From Massariosphaeria phaeospora (lineage: Eukaryota > Ascomycota > Dothideomycetes > Pleosporales): 64,000 nt of DNA. Under the pieces are notes generated by a model. It saw only the letters and a list, made by a program, of their open reading frames with translations, did no database searches and was not told where the DNA came from. Shown in pieces: positions 10,496 through 22,270 of the stretch; position 1 is the stretch's first letter, and each line of letters starts with the position of its first letter. A program made the translations under genes and the position numbers. The stretch is from NCBI GenBank assembly GCA_011032825.1, contig JAADJZ010000011.1, positions 1,277,501 through 1,341,500 of the forward strand, read 5' to 3'.

Positions 10496-12625
10496 CCGTG
10501 TCCGTGCGCGTAACAGGCCACGTCGCGTAACGGGCCACGAACAACATGTTCACCACTATAAAGATGAGGTAATTGTAACAGCTATAATAGCTCTTTTAAA
10601 AAGATTTTTTGGTAGAGAGACTCGTAATATGCTCGTGGACAATCTGCACTATCTATATTTGCGTGGAACGTTGATAGTGCGGCCACGAGAGTTGACTTTA
10701 GGTGGAGTAGCTGGTGCAGCTTCTGGGGACGTCGCGACAGCTGTAGAGCTGCCACCGCGTCTCTGTCGCTTGCCCTTTGCTGGAGGCCCTTCTGAAGCTT
10801 TACGCTTACCCGTTTGGGCAGTTGTAGATGCTCTCTTAGTGTTTTGGGCTTCAATTCTGGCCGCGCGAGCAGCTGCCTGTTCGGCCTTTAGCTGATCTCT
10901 CACCACTTTGGCTCTCTCTCTCGCTACGCGTCTCTCCTCAGCCTTTTGCTCTCGGAGGAGCTTAGCAGCAGCTTGAAGCTCCTTTCTGTTCGCCTTTGCA
11001 AGCTGCTCCTTATGCTCTTGGTGTTGTACTACTGCCTCACGTGCACGTGCCTCCCTAATCTTGCGCGGTGACTAGAAGACAGCACCACCGTGGTACTCTT
11101 TGCGCTGCTGCAAGTCGAGAGGTTTGCCGCGCTTCTTGTGCCTCCTCTTAACGGTGAGAGCTTCTCTCAGGCCGTTGTTCTCATGGTGTAGCAGCTCATT
11201 TTGAGCTGCGAGTGAGTGGAGCGTTTGAGAGAGCGTCTTAGAGTCCTCTGCGGTAGTATCCCTCACTGTAGAGCGTACGAGACGCTCCATGTGACGCCAG
11301 CCGCTCTCTTTAAGTGCTAGGGGACCTGCTTCACCTCCTCTATGCTCGCTGGAGCTCTCTCTCTCGAAGCGTTTGAGTACAGCCTCTGGCTCCATGGGCC
11401 ATATGCCAGTAGCTTCAAAAGACTTAAAGATCGTCTCTGTCGTGAAGGCAGACTGCCAGGCACTCCAGAATAGTGGGAAGAAGTCTCCCTTCGTGACTGG
11501 GATGAGCCCTTGGCTCCTTTGGAGGTAGCTAGAGAGCTCCTTTGAGTAGCTGCTTGAGAGAGGCTTGAAACAAACAACATCGAGTGGCTGAAGCGTGTGA
11601 GTAGAGTGAGGGGGAAACACAGCTAGGAGTATACGATGGGAGTCGCAGTAGTCGATAAAGTCCTTCGTGAGGTGACTGCCATGGCCGTCAAGTATAAGGA
11701 GACGCTAGTTCCTCCCGCGACGCGCTTTCTGCTTCGTACAGCGATCGAATACCTGCTCTAGCCACGCCAATCCAATGTCGTTGTTCGTCCATCCTGACGG
11801 AGATGAAGCCACAAAGACGTCGTGTTGCCTAGCTTCAATAGCGGCCACCCATGAGGCCTGCAGTGAGCTGTTCGCTGACTGGTGGATAAGGCCGGGCGAG
11901 AGAGCACTCCCATCTGCGCAGACGGCTGCTAGGAGGGTGATCCACTCACGAGAGCCATCTTGAAGAGCTGTAGTGACCTCCCTACGCTCCCACATCTGAC
12001 GGCTGAACACTCGTTTAGAGCGGCTGAGTACACCGATCATGAAGCCCTTCTCATCCATATTGTATATATGGTGAGGCTCTAAGTTGTACTGAATAATTTT
12101 AGAGTGTAGCAGCTTCAAGTACGCTTCGTACTTGTCTTTAGAGTCAGCTTTGTGGCGTGTAGCGTCCATCCCAAGAGTGTATTTCGAAGTAAGGTGCTCA
12201 TGGTTTCGGCTTAAGAAGCGCGTAACCCAGGCATTAGAGGCGCTCTTAGAGCAGATCTCAGAGGCGAAATTTCGTATTATTTCTCTTGTAGGTGGTAGCC
12301 CTCGCTTTGTTAAGCCTCTAATATATTCTACAAGCTCGTACTCTTGTTGTGGGCTGAGGAGTAGTTGATCGCGATGTTTGGCTTCCTGTGGGCGCTGACG
12401 ACCTTGGTGTCTTTGAGTCAACGTAGTCTTTGGTACACCGAACTGACGAGCAATTGCGCGGTACGAAAAGTGTTCTTCTGGTTCTAGCGAATTGATTGCT
12501 GCAATCGCATCATCAATTGGAGCCATAGTGGTAGAGTTACGACGCGTTAAAGTTGGTGGCTTGTCTGGTGTTTTGATGTTCGTGGCCCGTTACGCGACGT
12601 GGCCTGTTACGCGCACGGACACGGT
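10496..12625 (-). mobile_element. Element F: nearly intact 2.13-kb pogo-like transposon
   Basis: TA duplications at 10494-10495 and 12626-12627. The inverted repeats of 48-49 bp begin CCGTGTCCGTGCGCGTAACA and differ by a single-base indel. Each TIR contains a near-tandem duplication of GCGTAAC(A/G)GG-CCAC. It lies between the AA9 gene and the hydrolase, away from the other repeats, and is the least decayed element of the window. Confidence 0.95.
10649..12526 (-). pseudogene. Pogo-like transposase of element F with only two TAG stops
   Basis: A single 626-codon frame from the ATG at 12526 to the TAG at 10649. It is interrupted only by TAG codons at 11705-11707 and 11072-11074. Domains: Psq-type HTH (SYRAIARQFGVPKTTLTQR), CENP-B-type HTH, first Asp in IYNMDEKGFM, second Asp in LLILDGH just after the first stop, third Asp in LQPLDVVCF, then a Lys/Ala/Glu-rich coiled coil. 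Comparison with element H suggests both stops replace Trp or Tyr-like codons; the second replaces a Trp (TGG to TAG). Readthrough or a functional sister copy elsewhere cannot be excluded. Confidence 0.92.
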
Positions 12626-13660
12626 ATATCTCTTTGTGCGGACCAAGACGGAGGAAGATAGATAATGCCTAACGAGCACTGCAGACGAAGCAGGTATGAT
12701 ATTCTATTTTGGGGTTTTTATAGATCAGCTTCCGAAGCTATTGTTTGGTCTGCGCCGGGGAGGAGTCGAGCGTGGAAAATCAAAGAGAACTTTGGAAAAG
12801 CGCGATATCTATTGCTGCAGAATGAAGAACGTACCATGAAAAGAGTATCGCAGCTCTATAGGCAGCGCCTCTTGGACAGCGTTTCAGTAATGGAAGCGTG
12901 ATAATGAAAGGAGAGATTCGGGATGTGTGTGTAAAGATGTCGGGAAGAATTAAATAAGCTATCTACCCTACAAACAGATAAGACTTATTACGTAAGCTTA
13001 CGAGAACATTTCGTCTTAAAATAGTTCTGAGAGCGCAGCTCTACAAAACTAACCACCCTACCTACATAGCTCGCGCTGAAATCGAATGTGACTCCCTCGC
13101 TGAAAGTTTGAGCTTTGCGCAAAAGTTCTCTGTTAAGTGTTCACGTTGTTATGTCATTAGATCTATCCTTACCCGTTAGAGCCTAGCTGCGATTAGTAAT
13201 GCTCAATCAAGGATCAAAAGGCGAGGAGCCTTTTTCATCTTCAGCGAAGGTTCTTACCTGCAAGTCTACTCAAACACCATACGTGCTTGTTCCCTCAACT
13301 TAAAGTTACATGAAGCTCCTCTTGGCCATCATAGCATTCGCACACCTCCGGGAAGCTGCATCTGCAATGACACCCCGCTGCCACTGTACACTGCGGCTGA
13401 ACAGCCGTATCGCGTCGGCATACCGAATTGAGGTTTACTAAGAGTTCGTATCGGATCGTGTGACCGATGCCATTACGATCTTCTTTTGTTGTTTTTCTAG
13501 GCGCATCGGATGGGATATATCTATAGCAAGCTAACAACCTTTGCCATTTGTCCTATTCTCAACCAAAGTCAGCTTCAATCAAACTCTATACGCGACTCAA
13601 CGACATCCAAATCGATCGCACCATCTGTACTTCCTCCGCCGTCCCACCACCACCACCACT
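12626..13660. other. Intergenic stretch, no supported gene
   Basis: Contains the promoter of the downstream hydrolase. A few short frames occur on both strands but none has domain signal, introns or a start context that I can support. Confidence 0.5.
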
Positions 13661-14853
13661 ATGCCCTTTGGCCCCTTCATCCTCCAATGGCGCGCGCCGT
13701 CTCCCAACCCACCGAATCCAACGTCTATACCTCCATCCATAACTCGTTCCTACATCGGCACACCTTCCGGCCCGCTCGAACTTCTGTGCGCCCTCCCCAC
13801 AACAACTAGTTCCAAAGGTCCCAAACCACCCCTCTTCTTTGCGCATGGCGGCTTTGGCTGTGCCTCTGTCTGGCTCTCGTACCTGCAGTTCTTCGCTGCG
13901 CGCGGCTACCCTTGCTATGCCGTCAGCTACCGCGGCCATGGCGGAAGCTGGTATCCCGGGTTCTGGCGCATGTATTTCACGAGTCGGGAAGCGATGGCTG
14001 AGGATCTCGTAGCGGGGATTCGCGAAGTGGAGAGGTTGGAAACAGAGAGGAGGAAGGCGGATGAGAGGGTCAAAGTGGTGCTCGTTGCGCATTCGGCAGG
14101 TGGGGCGCTGAGCCAGTATGTGCTGAGTAGGGGGCTGGTGAGGGTGCAGGGGTTCTGTATGTTTGCTGCTGTGCCGGGGTTTGGCTCGTAAGTCTCCTCT
14201 TTCCTCTCCATTATGACAAATCTGCTCCGCACTCTAACCCGGAAAGTGAGTGGGCTGACATACTTTCGTACAGGATCTCGGTCTACAAATTCTGGTCCCT
14301 TATCGCGCCCATCCACTTCCCCTATCGCCTCTTCCACCCCCGCTACGTCTTCACCAACACTTCCCAAGTCCACTCCGCCTTCTTTACGCCCTCAACGCCC
14401 GTCTCAGTCGTCCAGCATCTCGAGCGCCTGCTATCGCCCTACGAGTCGATGCTCTGGCCCCTGCAATCCATGTTTCGATTCGTCACAGGCGGGGATGTAC
14501 TCTCTTCAATCACCGGATGGAAACTGAGCAGGGCCAAGACTACGGAACTCGACAGTCCCCCAGCGGGTGTATCAGCGCGGATGTTGATCCTGGCGGCTGA
14601 ACACGATGTACTTTGTACGCCGAACATATTGCTGGACGCGGCGCAGCGGTATCGAGTAGCGTTTCGGGAGATGGTGCTCAGAGGGAAAATCGACGGCGTG
14701 TCTAATTTGCATATACGCAGTGAGAGCGAGCAGGGGGATGACTGGGATGGAGTGAGTTTCAAAGTTGTGCCGGGAGTGGGCCATCATTTGCAAAATCATG
14801 TTGAGTGGGAAAGGGGTGCGCAAGAGATTCTTGCTTGGGTGGAGCGGTTGTGA
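13661..14853 (+). CDS. Alpha/beta hydrolase fold protein
   Basis: Predicted serine hydrolase of 368 aa encoded by two exons, 13661-14187 and 14274-14853, separated by an 86-bp GTAAGT...ACAG intron with a GCTGAC branch site. An oxyanion-hole HGG is at residues 62-64, the nucleophile Ser145 is in AHSAGG (a variant of GxSxG), the acid is probably Asp287 in AAEHDVLCTP, and the catalytic His is 346 or 347 in VPGVGHH. The start is the first real ATG; the frame stays open upstream but without ATG. No secretion signal is obvious. The substrate is unknown: the fold covers esterases, lipases, epoxide hydrolases and others. Confidence 0.88.
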
Positions 14854-15393
14854 ACCCAGCGGTGAGTCGGCCCGGTGCTGGAGATACGGGTCGTAATCAA
14901 TGACACTTTTTGGCGCTCGCTGGGTTAACAAGTCGTAAAAGCGTGAAAGCGAGGGTGGAGCTCACGACAAAAATGGAAACATGGTAGTCTGCTTGCGGAA
15001 AGAGTAACACGGCTTCATACCCGAATCTGGCAGCCGCGATATCCTCTTTTGTGGGACGGTACGATGGACAATGGCCGCTTCCTCCACTGCACCTCAACCC
15101 ACAGCTTCTTAATCGGAGCATACTTATCCATTCAAAGGATTCAGCAGGTACCCTTTATCGGTTTAGCACGAGCCTTTACCACCAACCTCCACTCGTACTC
15201 CACCAAATATGTGACGTATCAATGGCTCGCAGATGGTCAGCTATGCCTGCCAGCCCAAACAACCTGCCACCAGCCGCTCCCACCATAAACATGCATCGCC
15301 GCTATTTGCACGCCTGCTGTCACCAGTGCAGCACGAGCATTGCACTATTATCAACATCGCCTCCAAAAACCATCAGGGATTCAGCGCAATCCC
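14854..15393. other. Intergenic between hydrolase and Ser/Arg-rich gene
   Basis: Overlapping open frames here on both strands look like composition shadows. No supported gene. Probably holds the 3' UTR of the hydrolase and the promoter of the next gene. Confidence 0.4.
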
Positions 15394-16359
15394 ATGGCGT
15401 CATATCTGGAACACACTCCTGGGAGATTGCGTCTCGACGACGAGAATGGAGGCAGCCAGGCGGTAATGGCTGGGGATCGGTTGCAACGGCCCAGACGCAA
15501 ATTTCACAGCAGTCTGGTTGCAACAGACGATAAGGGCGAGCCGACGTATATCGTACACCAGCATCAATCTGTGCCTGGGCATGCACAAGCCGTTCCGCTG
15601 ATCGATCGGATCCCTGACCGTCCTAGTACGCCTCTCGCTTTTTATTCAGACCAGCGACAACATCAACAGGACCATAGCCGTCGTTCCAGCATATCTGCTC
15701 GATCTGCCCCATCTCAAAGCTTTTATACAGGCCGAATCCCGCTCATCGACTACATACCCTCTACCATACGTCCTCGCTCTGGTACACAAGTTCCGCAGCC
15801 ATCGCCCTCGCTCCGGCGTCGATCCGTCGATCCCCCTTCTCGCTCACAGTCTGAACGAGTAACGCGCCGCACACAACCGTCTCCTCGTGCCCCGGTGCCT
15901 GAAGACTGCCCTCGGTCACTCTCACAGCCTAGATCTGGCCGTTCACGGGATGCTCCGACATACACACCTTGACCTCCCCACCGACCACAGTCATCGCCGC
16001 CACCTGTTCCTAGAATACCACAGTACTTGACTGTCCAACGGTCCAGCTCGGTTGCATCGCCAGATGGATCAAGAAACATGCGTCCAATGAACCTAGTAGA
16101 GCCTGGTCACGGTGTCCTTCCCTCGCGCTCACCACACCCGTACACTGCGCCTACAGCATCGACATCTCCAGCTCATGCCATACCGGCGCCCCTACCACGC
16201 ACCATAGGCCAGAAAATCAAGGCTCGGGTCACAGCAGCTGCTGAGAAGGTCAGGGATATGCCTGGAGCAATTGCGGAGGTGAAAGAGCGATGTCAAAAAC
16301 ACCGGGCGGAGCGGAAGCTGGCGTGGTTGAAAAGAAAGGGGTTTGATTCGATAGCATGA
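15394..16359 (+). CDS. Ser/Arg/Pro-rich hypothetical protein with one in-frame TGA
   Basis: An open frame runs from the ATG at 15394 (context CCCATGGCG) to the TGA at 15970-15972, then continues in the same frame without further stops to the TGA at 16357. The product is basic and low in complexity. It has two similar segments, AVPLIDRIPDRPSTP and RIPLIDYIPSTIRP, and a C-terminal Lys/Arg-rich helix (about the last 50 residues) that may be a coiled coil. No known domain. Explanations for the internal stop: a CGA-to-TGA transition making it a pseudogene, an unrecognised intron spanning the stop (no good donor seen), or readthrough. The following base pair is CC, not the CTA that favours readthrough. 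Confidence 0.5.
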
Positions 16360-17069
16360 GAAAGCCAAGGGTATATCAAATGCGCGCCATGAACTAATGA
16401 GCAACGAACAGTACCACGATGTACGGTAGTGATATTGACACGAATCACGATTTGGACCTTAGCCACCTCTTGCAATGGTAATCAGGACTTCGAACCGCCA
16501 CGAAACGCGACGCAAAAGCCCGTCGGCTTATCATACGTTGACGGATTATGAAAGAACAACCACCAAGCCGGAGATGTGTTTGATCTAGAGGACGAATAGG
16601 ATCAAATGAGATAGTATACCAAGCATAATGGCGGGAACGATTCTTAGTGTATTGGAAGATGACGTATGATCTTTTGTGAGACGCTCGTCTTGGTACCAAA
16701 ACTTTATCTGCGTGCACAGTATGTATGTCCTTTTACTCGGTTTTCCTGGATGAATCCGAATCAGCACCCGTAGTTTTTCAGACAAACTCAGCAGCTTCGA
16801 CCGGCCAGCAACGCGCGTGCGCCACTGACCAGCGTCCAATTTTTCAACACCACCGATCGCTTACCTAGATGACAGCTCGCCTCTCCAACCGCTTCCAAAC
16901 TTCTCCCGCACACCCGCGCTCAAAAAAGAAAACTCTTCACCTACAAATTCTCTCAACCGTACATCTTCCATCTCCCACCCGGCATGATTACCTGCGCAAA
17001 CTCACTCCCACCCTGGCTGCTCACACCGATGCTCTGCATCCTGACAGTCAGTGAGTTCATCTACCGCCA
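16360..17069. other. Intergenic stretch
   Basis: No supported gene. An ATG at 16984 opens a short hydrophobic frame (MITCANSLPPWLLTP) that could be an upstream exon of the next gene, but no convincing splice pair was found. Confidence 0.4.
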
Positions 17070-18616
17070 ATGGACAACTCTCCGTGCGGCTCCAGCCCGC
17101 GCTTTCGCTCTCGTGTCCCCAAGCCGGCCACCCGCAGCATCAAGTCTTCCGCCCCCGGCGACGGCGCAGGCATGGACAACGGCACGGTCGGAAACGGCAG
17201 GGAAAAAGACGGCAACGTAACTCCAAACCGTACAGCTTCCACACCACCCAGGCCCTGCCTCCGCACCCAACCTGCAACTCGCATTCCCATCCCTCGCACT
17301 ACGCCCCTTCCCCCAGCTGCCCCCCTACCTCTGGAATGCCACTACCGCGGCGTCCATCGCCAGTACACGGACCTTCCCCACCTGCTGATGCGCTCGGGGA
17401 TCAAAGGCGCTATCAACGCGTACAAAGACGCAAACTCGGCGTACGAGCAGGCAAAGCGCGACGGCGATGACGCGCTGGTGCTGCAGCGCGAGTATTGCAC
17501 GAATTACAGCTATAGAGCGTTGTGGGAGGCGTACGACAGGTTGAAGACGGGCGAGGAGACGATGAGGGAGAAGAGGGAAGAGGGCGACGCGGGGGACATA
17601 GAGAGGGGAAGGAGGAGGGGGAAGGGGAAGGGGAAGGCGAGCACGGAGGCAAAAGCCGAGGCGAAAAGGGGGAAGGTGGTGAGGTTTGCGGACGAGGAGG
17701 AAAATCCGGAAGGGGAGAGCGATGGCCATGTAGGTGGCGAAGCTGCTATGGATATAGATCGCATGCACGCAGACTCGGACAGCGACTTCGACGACCAGCC
17801 CCCCGGCACCATCGAACGGTACCCTGGCGACGACTCCTTCGACGCCGACCCACTCTTTGCCAAACCATTCAATAAGAATCAACCCCGCCCCGCCTTTCAC
17901 ACCAAAGCATCCACTGGTAACCGCTCCGAGAATTCCGCAAGCCATGCCGGAGACGCCGAGGCCGAAAAAGTGCACATGGAAGATGAATGGGAATGGGAAT
18001 GGCCGGAGGAGTGGCAGGTTCATGGAGAGCTATCTGCCACGCATGACAGCGATGCAGAGGATGCTGGAGGAGCGTTTGGGGGGCGGTATTGGGGTGAGGA
18101 TATGGGTGTGGATGCGGATGTGGATGGGGATGGGGATATGGATGTGGATGGGGATATGGATGCCGATGACGAAGAAGAAGAAGAAGAAGGAGAAGACGAA
18201 GAAGCAGATATGACGTCCCTCCACCGTTCTCCTTCCCCACCTGTATCCTCGCGCCGCAGGAGCAAGTACGTATTCCCCTTTTCTCTCCACCCTGCCAACC
18301 AACTAATTGACCCCCCCATAGAACACCCAGTCCCCCCACCATACGCAAGCGCCAAAAGACGCGCCACGCAACCACGAACATAAACAGTGATACGAATCCA
18401 GCCCCCGATGCTTCTGCACCGTCCACATCAGAACCAATCACTAACCCGCTATGCACGCCGCCTACAGGTGAAACGCAGACCGGGTTCGCCACCCTGTTGG
18501 CGCCGCAGGATAGTGCGGTGTGGGTGGAGCGGAGGAAAGGTGTGGTGGGGGAGATGGTGGAGGAGATTGAGGGGCGGGAGCAGGGAGGGGGGGATGGGGT
18601 GGAGGGATGGGAATAA
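17070..18616 (+). CDS. Acidic low-complexity hypothetical protein
   Basis: Two exons, 17070-18265 and 18322-18616, joined across a 56-bp GTACGT...ATAG intron with a CTAAT branch site, giving 496 aa. Residues 85-165 (from LECHYRGVHRQYTDL to ALWEAYDRLKTGEE) look like the only ordered, helical part. This is followed by a basic KGKGKA patch, an RGKVVRFADEEEN motif and a long Asp/Glu-rich tract with DVDGDGDMDVDG repeats. The C-terminal exon holds a basic KRQKTR patch that may be a nuclear localisation signal. A nuclear or chromatin-associated role is a guess from composition; no domain is recognised. Confidence 0.7.
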
Positions 18617-18800
18617 GGCGGTTAAGAGGGGGTGAGAGGAGCTGAGAAGAGTGGAGCTGGGCTGTAGCAGGTAGACCTTTTACTGCGTTGATTGCTTCGG
18701 GTCAGACGTCGAAAATTGAGAGCATGCATAGCATGGAAGTCGAAGTCGAAGCGCAGTATTCCACATATAACGGACCATGGTATTATCCAAATATCACTCT

Positions 18801-20236
18801 TCAAACAACCACCCTCCGCAGCCCCTCCGTCCCGCCCAGAATCCTCCGCCCCGTCACCGCATCCCTACCCCTACCGCTCTCCCACCGCCCCTCGCGACTC
18901 CCTTCTTCAGTGCCCCAGCCCTCGTCTCCCACCTCACCATCCTCGGTTTTAAACCCCGCGGCGCCCTCCATGAAGGCTGTCTGCCGCTCGTGCGTGCCCT
19001 CGACCCACCGGTGTATGCACGTGTAGCAGTAGACGAAGCCCGTTGGCGACGCCGTGGGCGTGGTGATGGGGAGCGTGCAGATGGGGCAGAGGTGCGAGGC
19101 TGCGGGGATGGGTACCGCGAGGATGGGGAGCAGGGTGGTGGAGGATATGGGGGGTTGGTGGGGTGCGGTTTGGGTTTCTCAGAGGACGGCTCTGTGGCTG
19201 AACCCGCTTTTTCGTCGTCTAGTCGTTGTTGCTGCTGCTGTTGTTGGTGCTTTGTGGCCGCGGCTTGCTGCTTCGCCGACGGTGGCAGGCTCGGCAGGAT
19301 GGGCGGCGGCAGCTCGATGTTCTCGGCGGCCTTGCGCGACAGCTGGCGCGCGAAGTCGGACGCGTGCCACCACTCCAGGAACTTGAGCGCGAAGATGCTG
19401 GCCGGCAGCAGCACGCGCAGCGAGCCCATGAGCCGCGGCCGCACGCTGCGCGCCATGTTGCGCGGCGTGAACAGCGAGCCGCCCTCGCCGGGCCGCGCGG
19501 GACTGGCTGCTTTGCCCGGCTGTGTCGCCAGCGCGATGGCCCGGAAGTCGGCGTCGCCGAGCCGCCGGATGCGCGTGCCGACCAGCCACAGGAAGGGCGA
19601 GTGGTACTTGGAGCCGTCGAACAGGTAGGCCATGTTGAAGACGAGCAGCGAGAAGTAGTACGCCGCGTTCACGCTCGGGTACACGTGTCGCAGGAACCAC
19701 TTGTAGTAGAACAGCAGGCGCTCTTTTACGCTCGCGCCGGCGCGCAGGCCGTCTCTGTCTCTATTATATCCCGGCCCGAGGATGCTCGAGTGCGCGGCGT
19801 GCACGTCGTAGCTCTCGTCCAGCTTGCGCTTCAGCCACGGCAGGCCGACCAGCACAGCGAGGTTCCGCCAGACGTCGCCGTCGCCGAGCGCCACGGCCTC
19901 GCGCACGCTGTCGGCGGCCCCGAGCTGCGCGCGCCGGATCTCGCCGCCCTTGACGCGCAGCACCCGCGCGCGCTTCAGCCCGTAGAAGTTCTCGGTGAAG
20001 GACCCGCCGTAGGTGCGCAGGAAGTGCCGCTCCACCAGCAGCATGGCCAGCGCGTAGACTTCGTCGAAGGAGTTGAGGATCGGGAGCAGGTAGCGCGGGT
20101 AGCGGTGCGTGGAGATGGCGAGCAGGTAGCGGAGGGATGGCGGCAGGAGCGATGCGAGTTGCTGTTCGGAGAGCAGCTCGAAGAGGGAGGGCTTGAGGTC
20201 GTCGATGCCGTACTGGAGGCTGGGGAGGAACTCCAT
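18801..20236 (-). CDS. PEX12: Peroxin-12, peroxisomal RING ubiquitin-ligase subunit
   Basis: Membrane subunit of the PEX2-PEX10-PEX12 ligase that ubiquitinates the import receptor PEX5 on peroxisomes. The start [26 protein letters not shown] and the following Pex2/Pex12 domain ([29 protein letters not shown], membrane helices to about residue 300) are characteristic. [11 protein letters not shown] linker and a poly-Gln stretch precede a RING-like domain with CPIC (19077-19088), CYTC (near 19017-19031) and the terminal [16 protein letters not shown]. The RING lies in a different frame from the N-terminal 350 codons. It is joined either by a 104-bp intron (19203-19100, weak GTTCAG donor, CGCAG acceptor) or by a frameshift. 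The single-zinc, incomplete RING is normal for PEX12. It is divergent from the PQ-loop gene. Confidence 0.9.
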
Positions 20237-20459
20237 GCTGGGCGGCTGCGCAATCGCTGGCAGGTTGTGGTTGTGGTCGTGATGGTTATGATTGCGATCG
20301 ATGTGGTATCGACAGACACGAAGCTGGGCCGAGGCGGTCGGCTAAACCTGCCCCTTTCCGTCCACACGTCACAGGCTCCAGTTCACAGCTCACAAGACGC
20401 AACCTCCGAGCTGGCTCACAAACAACCTCATTCGCTTCTCCCACAACTCCGCCGAAACC
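20237..20459. promoter_or_regulatory. Divergent promoter between PEX12 and the PQ-loop gene
   Basis: Only 223 bp separate the two start codons on opposite strands, so both promoters must share this stretch. No TATA box stands out. Coordinated expression is possible but not shown by sequence alone. Confidence 0.6.
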
Positions 20460-21442
20460 ATGGCGGCGCATGTTCTCGATCGCTGCGACGACCTCGCCAA
20501 CCCAGACGTCTTCCAGTTCTCCGTTTCCGTGTAAGTCTGCGCGTCTTCCCACCCCAGTAAGCTCTCCGCCGCTAACCGCCGGGCGCAACAGCTTCCTCGT
20601 CGTCGGTATCCTCGTATCGTACCTCCCGCAGCATGTGAAGATCATATCGCGGCGGTCCTCGCAGGGGCTGAGCCCCTTGTTTGTGCTCTTGGGCATGGTG
20701 TCAGCCACGGCGAGCATCGCGAACATCCTCACGCTCCCGGCGAGCACGCGGGACATGGCTTGCTGCAAGCAGATCGGGGGGTTCCCGTGTGCTGCGGCGC
20801 TCCTGGGGATTGCGCAGCTGGCTGTGCAGTGGGCATGCTTCTTCTTCATGTGCGTAGACCGATGGAGCAGCCATAGTTCCGTGCAACCAGCTAACGCGGC
20901 ACAGCGTTCTCCTCTTCCTCATCTTCTTCCCCCGCAACCCCGAAGACGCCGAAGACCAGGACGAGTCGCTCCCGACGTGGAAAGAAGCGGTTCTCGTCCT
21001 CGCCCTGTCCCTCGCCTTCTTCATTTTCGCTTTCCTCGGCTCCGTCATCTTCGTCTACGCCGCATCGTCGTACCTTCAAGGCTGGGCCAACTTCCTCGGC
21101 CTGTTCGGCACCGCCCTCGCTGCTGTCCAATACATTCCGCAGATAACGACGACATGGAAGCTGCAAAAAGTCGGCAGTCTGTCGGTGCCCATGATGTGCA
21201 TCCAGACGCCCGGCAGCTTTGTGTTTGCCGCGAGCCTCGCCGCACGACTGGGGCCTGGCGGCTGGAGTGCCTGGGGCTTGTTCATCTTGACGGGCTTGTT
21301 GCAGGGCTGCCTCTTGGTCATGTGTCTGGGGTTTTTGTGGAGAGATAGGAAGGCTGCGAAGGCCGAGAGTGCTAATGGAAACGGTCTGCTGTCCGAGAGC
21401 AACAACGAGGAGACGCCTCTGCTGGGCCGCGAGGGAGATTAG
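20460..21442 (+). CDS. PQ-loop repeat membrane protein
   Basis: 288 aa from three exons: 20460-20530, 20592-20849 and 20905-21442, with 61- and 55-bp introns (branch CTAAC in both). There are about seven hydrophobic segments and two PQ loops, SYLPQHVK at residues 33-40 and QYIPQITT at 185-192, the hallmark of the PQ-loop/SWEET/cystinosin superfamily. The C-terminal tail ends in EETPLLG, a [DE]xxxL[LI] acidic dileucine signal that in other proteins sends cargo to the vacuole. By family, a vacuolar amino-acid or sugar exporter is likely. The substrate cannot be read from the sequence. Confidence 0.88.
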
Positions 21443-22270
21443 GCATTTTAATCGCGCTACAGATTTTCTATCTGACAGTCACTTTTCCGAACGAGCTCCA
21501 TCATGCATGTGGGACGGCGTGAGCTCACGTCTTTACGAACGCGACACGGGCTCACGTGCCAGCTTATTCTGGTTAGGCTACTCACATACCTAGGTATGCC
21601 TCCAAGCAAGACCTCACCTCGTGGACTACACTGCGTCGCATTTCGACGTCAGCGCATTGTTATCTCCGTTCACTCTTTATCAAAGTGCATACAGTTACCA
21701 CGCTACCCTCAATCAAACCGAGTGTCCACAAGAGCGTTCATTCACAAGGGCCGCTAGACACACCGTTTCCCACAACCTGCAGCAGCGATTCAGCGAATCT
21801 CGACTGCATTGATTTATTGAACAGGACTCCACTTGGTCACTTCTTGAGCTGAAGGTGTGGTGCGGTGTCACTGCATAATGGAGTCTCACAGCTGCAGCAC
21901 CAACAAGTCGATAGGCATGATTCAAGACATTCGTGCTAAATTGGGACACTCTTGAAAAACCACTGCGAACGGTTTACGGGTTCGCAGAAGGGCTCAGCTA
22001 GTCTCGTTGACTCATCGCAAGCAAAAGATAAAAAGCGGCAAGTGGCGGCATCGCCGACCTCGCATCGGCTCTACATACCGCATTAGTCAAACACCGCCTA
22101 TGACGCAGATTTTGACTGCATATCAATCCTCCCCGCCTGACGTTAAATTGAGAATCGCTTGCTACTGCTTACTACTTTGTGTAGAATTGCATCCCTACAG
22201 CTCCTCTTACTGATCAATTGTCTCCTCTTTGGCTATCTGCAACTTGCGAGTTGCCGCAACCAACCCCGCG
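21443..22270. other. Intergenic between PQ-loop and MATE genes
   Basis: No supported gene, only scattered short frames. Contains the PQ-loop 3' UTR and the MATE promoter. Confidence 0.5.

Noticed and set aside
12665..12901. 78-codon plus-strand frame after element F
   Set aside because: No recognisable features; chance frame in intergenic DNA.
13541..13660. N-terminal extension of the alpha/beta hydrolase
   Set aside because: The frame is open but begins with TTG, not ATG; the first ATG at 13661 fits the domain.
15051..15533. 160-codon plus-strand frame upstream of the Ser/Arg-rich gene
   Set aside because: Overlaps the better-supported frame starting at 15394 and shows no domain.
17869..18492. 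Minus-strand frames rich in His/Pro and Ser opposite the acidic gene
   Set aside because: Complement of Asp/Glu-coding repeats; no start context or domain.
19226..20560. 444-codon plus-strand open frame
   Set aside because: Antisense shadow of PEX12: composition-driven, no domains, while PEX12 is clear on the other strand.
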